Shown: positions 1 through 4,594 of the stretch, in pieces
Position numbering within the stretch: position 1 is the stretch's first letter
Layout of the letters: each line of letters begins with the position of its first letter
DNA from: Planctomycetota bacterium
GTDB taxonomy: Bacteria; Planctomycetota; SZUA-567; H5-PLA8; CALKMO01
Direction of reading: 5' to 3'
Assembly: GCA_026417845.1 (NCBI GenBank)
Contig: JAOACM010000208.1
Location: 1-7,549, forward strand
Length of the DNA stretch: 7,549 nt
The notes under the pieces: model-generated
The model's database searches: none
Seen by the model: only the letters and a program-made list of their open reading frames with translations
Told to the model about the DNA's origin: nothing
Made by a program: the position numbers and the translations under genes

Positions 1-1
1 G

Positions 2-58
2 TGCATGGCCGTAAATGCGGATACCACTCAGGCGATTCGAGAGAACCCTAGGAGGTAA
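2..58 (+). CDS. Possible C-terminal tail of an upstream gene (partial)
   Basis: This frame is open from the left edge of the window and closes at a TAA at 56-58; the last residues read ADTTQAIRENPRR. The composition is that of a plausible protein tail (acidic, then basic, no odd residues), and a + strand gene here would be followed by about 290 bases of non-coding DNA and then the URO-D pair. Another frame (1-51) is also open to a TAG at 49-51, so the choice of frame is uncertain. Eighteen codons are too few to assign any family. It may equally be non-coding. Confidence 0.2.
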   Translation, partial: CMAVNADTTQAIRENPRR

Positions 59-121
59 TCCGCGAAGGGTACGGGCCGGAGGCGACGGAGGGCCAACCTT
101 CCCCTCGGAGTGCTTCTGAAG

Positions 122-208
122 CCCGTATCCGGCCTTGTGGCTGCGGCCACGCATCCCCGCCAGCCGGAGCTCCGGTATTTTACCATTGAGCGGCCGGAAC
201 GATACGGG
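122..208 (+). promoter_or_regulatory. Nested inverted repeats, possible structured RNA leader or upstream terminator
   Basis: The outer arms are CCCGTATCCGGCC (122-134) and its reverse complement at 192-208, interrupted only by a 4-base insertion (ACGA, 199-202): 13 pairs in all. Inside are two further hairpins: GTGGC-TGCG-GCCAC (137-150) and the perfect 12-base palindrome CCGGAGCTCCGG (164-175), which is followed by TATTTT (176-181). Together they could fold as a multibranch RNA with one closing stem and two inner arms. I do not recognise it as a cobalamin, SAM or other known riboswitch: the conserved cobalamin-box bases are not there. The second hairpin with its T-rich flank could be a weak terminator for an upstream gene. 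GC-rich DNA produces chance stems, so function is inferred. Confidence 0.3.
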
Positions 209-336
209 TACCATCCGCCGACAGCCCTGCAGCGATGTAACAAACGGACAAAGTAGCGCCTCCTGAGTCCTGATGGAGAACAGGAAGGTTGCTTTCTGCA
301 GATTGGGAGCGGGGGAAGAACGGGGGTTGCCTGTCC

Positions 337-344
337 GGGAGGGG
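337..344 (+). promoter_or_regulatory. Ribosome binding site of the first URO-D-like gene
   Basis: GGGAGGGG lies 8 bases before the ATG at 353. It supports this start over the internal Met codons further downstream. Confidence 0.65.
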
Positions 345-352
345 ATCCGGCG

Positions 353-1333
353 ATGGATCGTCGCGCGCTGTTGTTGAAGTCGCTCAAGCGGCAGTATCCG
401 GAGGAGGTACCGGTGTCCGTGGGCATTCTACCCGCCGCCTGGATGAAATACCGCGATGCGCTTTCCGCTATCGTGAAGGCCCATCCCGGGGTGGCATGTC
501 ATGATCCGCAGGGGGAATACGACAAGGTCGGCGGGACCTACGTCGAAGGGAAGCACCTGGATGCGTGGGGCTGCGAATGGAGCAACATCCACACAGGTAT
601 GGAAGCCCAGGTGACGGGGCACCCATATGCGCGGCGGGAGGACATCTGGAAGCTGAAGGCGCCGGAAACCGACGAAAACCTGCCGCACGGGTTCATGTTC
701 CTGCGGCTGACCTACCTGCGGGGCTACGAGGAGGCGATGCTTGATTTCGCGGAAGAGCCTCCGGAACTCAATCATATGATCTCCATCGTCCGCGATTACA
801 ATGTGGGGCAGATGAAGAAACGGGTTGCGAAGATACCAGCCGGGGAAGAGAGAATCATCTATGTCGGCGACGACCTCGGCGCGCAGAAGAGCCTTCCAAT
901 AAGCCCGGCCAAGTGGCGGAAGTATCTGAAACCCTGCTTCGCGGCGATATTCGCCCCGGCCAGGGAGGCCGGCCATCATATTTACCTGCATACCGACGGG
1001 CACATACTTGAGATAATCCCCGACCTGATTGAGGTCGGCGTCGAGGTGATAAACCCGCAGTTCCGCGCCAATGGGCTCGACGGGCTGCGCAAGGTCTGCT
1101 TCGGCAAGGTGTGCGTAGATCTGGACCTGGACAGGCAGATGTTTCCCTTCTGCAGGCCGCAGGATATCAGGGATCAGGTCCGTGAAGCGGTCGAAAAGCT
1201 GGGATCGCCCGAAGGCGGTCTCTGGCTGAAGGGAGAGATAGGTCCGGACGTGCCGCTGGCGAACGTGGAGGCCATATTCGAGGCGATGGATGAGGCGCGG
1301 ACGGCATTTTCGAATGCGCGCCGGCAGGCATGA
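353..1333 (+). CDS. URO-D superfamily protein lacking the corrinoid-methyltransferase zinc ligands
   Basis: The 326-residue product resembles the URO-D (uroporphyrinogen decarboxylase) TIM-barrel superfamily, which contains true heme-pathway decarboxylases and cobamide-dependent methyltransferases of the MtaA/MtbA/CmuA type. Visible family signatures are GDDLG at residues 172-176 followed by the substrate-pocket helix SPAKWRKYLKP (184-194), YLHTDG (211-216) and INPQF (233-237). No signal peptide or membrane segment is seen, so it is probably cytoplasmic. MtaA/MtbA-type enzymes bind zinc through H-x-C plus a C-terminal Cys; here the equivalent of H-x-C is H213-T-D215, and no Cys occurs after C267, so that site is not conserved. 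It lacks the N-terminal Arg-rich sequence usual for heme-pathway HemE, and it sits beside a second URO-D paralog rather than hem genes, so HemE is unlikely. Substrate unknown. The start is supported by a Shine-Dalgarno; the TGA overlaps an ATG at 1330 that is probably not used. Confidence 0.85.
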   Translation: MDRRALLLKSLKRQYPEEVPVSVGILPAAWMKYRDALSAIVKAHPGVACHDPQGEYDKVGGTYVEGKHLDAWGCEWSNIHTGMEAQVTGHPYARREDIWKLKAPETDENLPHGFMFLRLTYLRGYEEAMLDFAEEPPELNHMISIVRDYNVGQMKKRVAKIPAGEERIIYVGDDLGAQKSLPISPAKWRKYLKPCFAAIFAPAREAGHHIYLHTDGHILEIIPDLIEVGVEVINPQFRANGLDGLRKVCFGKVCVDLDLDRQMFPFCRPQDIRDQVREAVEKLGSPEGGLWLKGEIGPDVPLANVEAIFEAMDEARTAFSNARRQA

Positions 1334-1368
1334 CGCTCTGGGGGAATGGAACGCCGGGCGGAGATCCC

Positions 1369-1373
1369 GGAGG
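1369..1373 (+). promoter_or_regulatory. Ribosome binding site deciding the start of the second URO-D-like gene
   Basis: GGAGG lies 7 bases before the ATG at 1381. The in-frame ATG at 1330 overlaps the previous stop as ATGA, but it has no purine-rich site before it and would add 17 Gly/Pro-rich residues unlike the family. The sequence from 1381 (MTRRERLMATLNGRPVDRPP) begins as this family normally does. Confidence 0.7.
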
Positions 1374-1380
1374 CGGATGC

Positions 1381-2514
1381 ATGACCCGTCGCGAACGGCT
1401 TATGGCCACGTTGAACGGGCGGCCCGTAGACAGGCCCCCGGTCAGTTTCTATGAGCTTGACGGGCAGCAGAATCCGGACGATCCCGACCCGTTCAATATC
1501 TTCAACCATCCGTCGTGGCGGCCGCTTCTGGACATCGCCCGTGAAAAGACGGACATCATAGCCAGGCGCGGCGTTCCTCTTAAAAACAAGCCGCCCGATC
1601 CCGCGGCGGAACTGAGGAAGGTCGAGACGTTCGAGGACGAGAAAGGCAGCCGGCACACCGTCACCACCATTCGCGCCGGGAAGCGGATACTTACCGAACG
1701 CACTCGCCGGGACCGCGACGTGGACACGGTCTGGACCGTCGAACACCTGTGCAAGGACGTCGAGGATTTCAGGGCCTGGCTGGAGCTTCCGGAGCGCCCG
1801 CCGGGAGGGGAACCAGATGTCGGGCCTTTTCTTGCAATGGAGGCGCGGATCGGGGATGCCGGCATAGGCATGATAGATTGCGGCGATCCTCTGTGCGCGG
1901 TCGCCCCTCTGTTCGACATGGGGACTTTCACGGTAATCGCCCTGACGGAACAGGATCTGTTCCACCGGGCGCTTGAGAGGGCATCAAGGGAGATACTGCC
2001 GAGAGTCGAGGCCGTGGCGAAGGCGCTCCCCGGCAGGCTGTGGCGTATAGTGGGTCCGGAATACGCCTCGCCGCCCTATCTTCCGCCGGCGCTCTTCCGC
2101 GAATACGTCGTGCGCTACGATAAGCCCATGGTAGAAATAATCCACAGATACGGCGGCTTCGCCCGGATACACTCCCACGGCAGGCTGAAGGCCATACTGG
2201 ACGGCATATGCTCCACCGGCTGCATGGGGCTGGATCCTATAGAGCCGCCCCCGCAGGGCGACGTGGAGCTGTCCTATGTCAGGCGCAAGTATGGAAAGCA
2301 ACTCGTTCTGTTCGGCAATATCGAGGTAAGCGACATAGAGACGCTGCCGACGGACAGGTTTGCGGAAAAGGTCGAAAAGGCGCTGCGGGAAGGGACGGAG
2401 GGCGAAGGGCGCGGCTTTGTCCTCCAGCCCTCGGCCTGCCCCTACGGCAGGGTGCTGTCGCCGCTGACGCTCAGGAACTACGAAAAGATCATCGAGCTCG
2501 TCGGAAAATTCTGA
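1381..2514 (+). CDS. URO-D family protein, putative methyltransferase
   Basis: The product has 377 residues from the chosen start, a normal length for URO-D family methyltransferase-like proteins. The N-terminus MTRRERLMATLNGRPVDRPP is the standard opening of the family. Further signatures are GPEYASPPYLPP with the following helix FREYVVRYDKP (225-249), RIHSHG (262-267), LDPIEPPPQGD (284-294), FGNIE (311-315) and the C-terminal SACPYG (351-356) followed by LTLRNYEKIIELV. H264-x-H266 with C353 occupies the places where MtaA/MtbA-type enzymes have H-x-C and a C-terminal Cys, so a zinc site with His replacing one Cys is possible. No signal peptide is seen; it should be cytoplasmic. It lies 47 bases after the previous gene in the same direction, so the two are probably one transcript and may act together or as a heteromer. 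True HemE is unlikely. The methyl donor and acceptor cannot be told from the sequence. Confidence 0.88.
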   Translation: MTRRERLMATLNGRPVDRPPVSFYELDGQQNPDDPDPFNIFNHPSWRPLLDIAREKTDIIARRGVPLKNKPPDPAAELRKVETFEDEKGSRHTVTTIRAGKRILTERTRRDRDVDTVWTVEHLCKDVEDFRAWLELPERPPGGEPDVGPFLAMEARIGDAGIGMIDCGDPLCAVAPLFDMGTFTVIALTEQDLFHRALERASREILPRVEAVAKALPGRLWRIVGPEYASPPYLPPALFREYVVRYDKPMVEIIHRYGGFARIHSHGRLKAILDGICSTGCMGLDPIEPPPQGDVELSYVRRKYGKQLVLFGNIEVSDIETLPTDRFAEKVEKALREGTEGEGRGFVLQPSACPYGRVLSPLTLRNYEKIIELVGKF

Positions 2515-2537
2515 TGCGACGGCCTTTGCCCGCGGCT

Positions 2538-2579
2538 CCGCTTCTTCCGGCGGGGCCCGTCCTCCGCGACGGGAAGCGG
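2538..2579. terminator. Hairpin in the convergent gap, possible bidirectional terminator
   Basis: CCGCTTC (2538-2544) pairs with GAAGCGG (2573-2579), and inside it CCGTC (2557-2561) pairs with GACGG (2568-2572) around a 6-base loop. It sits 23 bases after the stop of the URO-D gene and between two converging genes, where a terminator is expected. Neither strand shows a T-tract after the stem, so it is not a classical intrinsic terminator. The rest of 2515-2682 holds no gene that I can support. Confidence 0.3.
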
Positions 2580-2682
2580 CATCGAGTCGGCCCGCGCGCC
2601 CGATGCGCAGATCTCCCAGAGGGCATGCCTCCTGCCGCCGGAACAGGAAGAACCGGAAAGCGCGTCCAAGCCGGCCCCGGGA

Positions 2683-4476
2683 TTATTTCTTCGGACGCGG
2701 ACCATAGTGTGGCTGGGGATCGCCCAGTTCGATCGCACCGAGGTCCGGAGCCTTGCCCTTGAACCCGTCGTTGAAATTCGGAAGAACGACGCCCTTGTCT
2801 ACGGCGTCGGAGCCTTCCTTCAGGCGGAAGTCGAGTTCCTCTCCTTTGAACGTGGTGTTCGGATCCGCCGGCGGCGTCAGCCCGCTCGCGAAGCATGTCT
2901 CCGGATTGATAATGTAGGCCCCGATGTTTTTGTAGAGCACCCCCGCCGCCCTGGCATCCTCCCATGTCTTGTAGCCCTTTCCGTTCCACCTGGCGAACTC
3001 GCCCTTGAACCCGCCCCACCCGTCCGAATCGAAGTCGCAGCGGGTCATCCGGCCGGTGGTCGGGAGCGCCGCCCCGCCGGTGCCGAGGAACAGGTTGTTG
3101 CGAGTTACTATATCGCTGACCGTCTCGTTGGCCGGCTGTATGACGAAACACGGACCGTTGCGGAGGCAGGTGTTGTGGAAGATCAGGACGCCGCTGGTAT
3201 CGTTGTGGAGTTTGAATGGCGAATAGGTGGCGTTGTAGATGACGTTGCGGAAGAAATACAGGGGGCCGCCCTGCGAGGGCTGGGCGGTGATCCCGTGGGC
3301 CACGTTGACGATGCGATTGCGGAACACCCGGATGTTGGTCTCGCCGTAGTCCGCCTCGAACCCGTCATCCGTAGCGATGTGAACGTCGTTGTTGTGTATG
3401 TCGCAGGCCGACCAGTTACCGTGACCCGTGCCGTGGGTGCCGTCGCCGAGATTCTGCATCCTGTTGTAGCAGACCACGTGGCCGGAACCGCTCATGTAGG
3501 TGGCGCAGTACGCTTCGATCCCCTTCGTCCTGGGCCACGTGGTCGGGCCTGTGAACACGTTGTCGCTGATGAAGTGGCCGCGCGAGACGTTATAGCCTCC
3601 GTTGTGCGCAACGAACCCCTTCTCCATCTTCTGGAACCTGCAGCGGCGTATGACCCAGTTGGATCCCTCGTGAGCCACGATGGCGTATTGTCTGCCCTGT
3701 ATCGTCATCTCCTCCAGCCATATGTGCTTTATCTTGTTGGCGCTTATCAGGCGCCCGCCGGTTTTCTCGTCACCGCCGCCATCTATTATGGTTTCATCGG
3801 TACCGGCGCCGCGGAATATGATCGGTTTGCCCGGTTCGCCGCTCTTCGTGAAATTCAGCGTGCCCTTGACCTCGTAGCGCCCCTTCTCGAGCAGGAACAG
3901 GTCGCCCGGCTTCATTGCAGCGACGGCGGCCTCTATCCCTTTGAACGGGTCCTCCTTCGTGCCGGACCCGCCGCCCTCGCCCGGCGCGACGTACCGGACG
4001 CTCATGCCCGGCGGTTCCTTCGGCTCGCCGATGGTACGCATCTTGAGCGTCTTTTCCGCGTCGCCGCCGTCCGGGTCTTTCAGGGAAAGCTTTACCTCGT
4101 AGACCGTGTCGGGCTCGAGGTCCACTACGCTGCCGGCGAATATCCACCCTCCCGGCAGCCTGTCCGCTTTTATGGAGCTGTTGCTGAAGTTCCATTGCCC
4201 CTTCTGGTCGCCGGTTACCGTTCTTTCGGTCCTGAAGAGCGGATAGCCCTTCTTCCAGTCCGCATCCCCCGCCTTGCGGTACTGGACCTCGACGACCGCG
4301 TTGGCATTGTCATCGCCCTTGACCGGCCACCTGACGGCCAGACAGTGGAGCGTGGCCGGTTCCTCCTGGACATCCATAGGTTCAGAGCCGTCGCCGGCCG
4401 CCAAGGGGGCCGCGGCCAGCCACGAGGAAGCAGCCAGCACCGCAAGTACCGAACCTCCAGCGATCGAACCTCTCAT
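2683..4476 (-). CDS. Secreted right-handed beta-helix (pectate-lyase-like) protein with N-terminal Ig-like domain
   Basis: The 597-residue product starts with a signal peptide (MRGS, then a hydrophobic stretch about residues 9-27, with likely cleavage after APLAA), so it is exported. Residues about 35-148 resemble a fibronectin-III-like beta-sandwich (LAVRWPVKGDDNANA, a Y-R-K-A-G strand, then LEPDTVYEVKL). From about 158 a parallel beta-helix begins with RYVAPGEGGGSGTKEDPFKG and MKPGDLFLLEKGRYE; it continues through many N-x-V/I-x-N turns such as HNNDVHIATDDGFEADYG (361-378) and FRNVIYNATYSPFKLHND (409-426). The C-terminus has SDAVDKGVVLPNFNDGF and APDLGAIELG, the closing motif common in planctomycete-type beta-helix proteins. 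Such folds occur in polysaccharide lyases, epimerases and glycosidases, but I cannot assign a catalytic triad or substrate; D370-D371 with E374 is a candidate acidic cluster. It follows the NHL gene by 118 bases on the same strand and is probably co-expressed with it. Confidence 0.88.
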   Translation of the reverse strand: MRGSIAGGSVLAVLAASSWLAAAPLAAGDGSEPMDVQEEPATLHCLAVRWPVKGDDNANAVVEVQYRKAGDADWKKGYPLFRTERTVTGDQKGQWNFSNSSIKADRLPGGWIFAGSVVDLEPDTVYEVKLSLKDPDGGDAEKTLKMRTIGEPKEPPGMSVRYVAPGEGGGSGTKEDPFKGIEAAVAAMKPGDLFLLEKGRYEVKGTLNFTKSGEPGKPIIFRGAGTDETIIDGGGDEKTGGRLISANKIKHIWLEEMTIQGRQYAIVAHEGSNWVIRRCRFQKMEKGFVAHNGGYNVSRGHFISDNVFTGPTTWPRTKGIEAYCATYMSGSGHVVCYNRMQNLGDGTHGTGHGNWSACDIHNNDVHIATDDGFEADYGETNIRVFRNRIVNVAHGITAQPSQGGPLYFFRNVIYNATYSPFKLHNDTSGVLIFHNTCLRNGPCFVIQPANETVSDIVTRNNLFLGTGGAALPTTGRMTRCDFDSDGWGGFKGEFARWNGKGYKTWEDARAAGVLYKNIGAYIINPETCFASGLTPPADPNTTFKGEELDFRLKEGSDAVDKGVVLPNFNDGFKGKAPDLGAIELGDPQPHYGPRPKK

Positions 4477-4594
4477 TTTTCGCCCCTCCTCTTCCCAGAG
4501 CACCCCTTCGACCCTTCCTCAGGCCCGACCCGGCAGGGCTTGCCCGGAATCCTCCGCCTGCCGTCCCGGCGTCCGGCGCGCCGCGGGGGCTGGT
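4477..4594 (-). other. Short gap between the NHL and beta-helix genes
   Basis: These 118 bases hold the Shine-Dalgarno of the beta-helix gene and GC-rich short repeats, including the palindrome GGCGCGCC (4575-4582). No stem followed by a T-tract is seen on the - strand, so nothing visible stops transcription between the two genes. No promoter could be recognised. The two genes may be one transcript, but a separate promoter cannot be excluded at this spacing. Confidence 0.5.
4485..4490 (-). promoter_or_regulatory. Strong ribosome binding site of the beta-helix gene
   Basis: On the - strand AGGAGG is followed by 8 bases and then the ATG at 4476-4474. This favours that start over an ATG nine codons earlier (4503), which would put the Shine-Dalgarno inside the gene and a charged stretch (EEEGRK) in front of the signal peptide. 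Confidence 0.8.

Larger units (their letters stand above)
59..352. other. Intergenic leader region upstream of the URO-D gene pair
   Basis: No convincing gene lies in these 294 bases. The reverse strand has an open frame reaching 426, but it overlaps the start of the well-supported gene at 353 and its predicted product is rich in Arg, Pro and Ser, typical of a GC-rich shadow. The region contains the inverted-repeat structure at 122-208. It also has a weak hairpin formed by TCCTG (268-272) and CAGGA (281-285). I could not find a sigma-70 promoter with both boxes at good spacing; TTGAGC at 186-191 has no matching -10 at 16-18 bases. The promoter for the URO-D genes is probably in this region but is not identified. 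Confidence 0.6.

Noticed and set aside
1..352. Cobalamin riboswitch before the possible corrinoid enzymes
   Set aside because: The conserved cobalamin-box and core sequence elements could not be found; only generic stems are present.
273..377. Small + strand ORF of 34 residues just before and into the first URO-D gene
   Set aside because: There is no Shine-Dalgarno, it overlaps the real start out of frame, and the product has no recognisable feature.
28..426. Open frame of 132 codons on the - strand across the left intergenic region
   Set aside because: It overlaps the start of the well-supported gene at 353, and its product is rich in Arg, Pro and Ser with no recognisable motif, as expected of a GC-rich shadow.
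2489..3151. 220-codon - strand frame overlapping the end of the beta-helix gene, considered as a frameshifted part
   Set aside because: The beta-helix frame runs intact to its normal D-x-G-A-x-E closing motif and stop, so no frameshift is needed; the overlapping frame is a shadow.
4510..4594. Intrinsic terminator after the NHL gene
   Set aside because: GC-rich short inverted repeats are present, but none is followed by a T-tract on the - strand.
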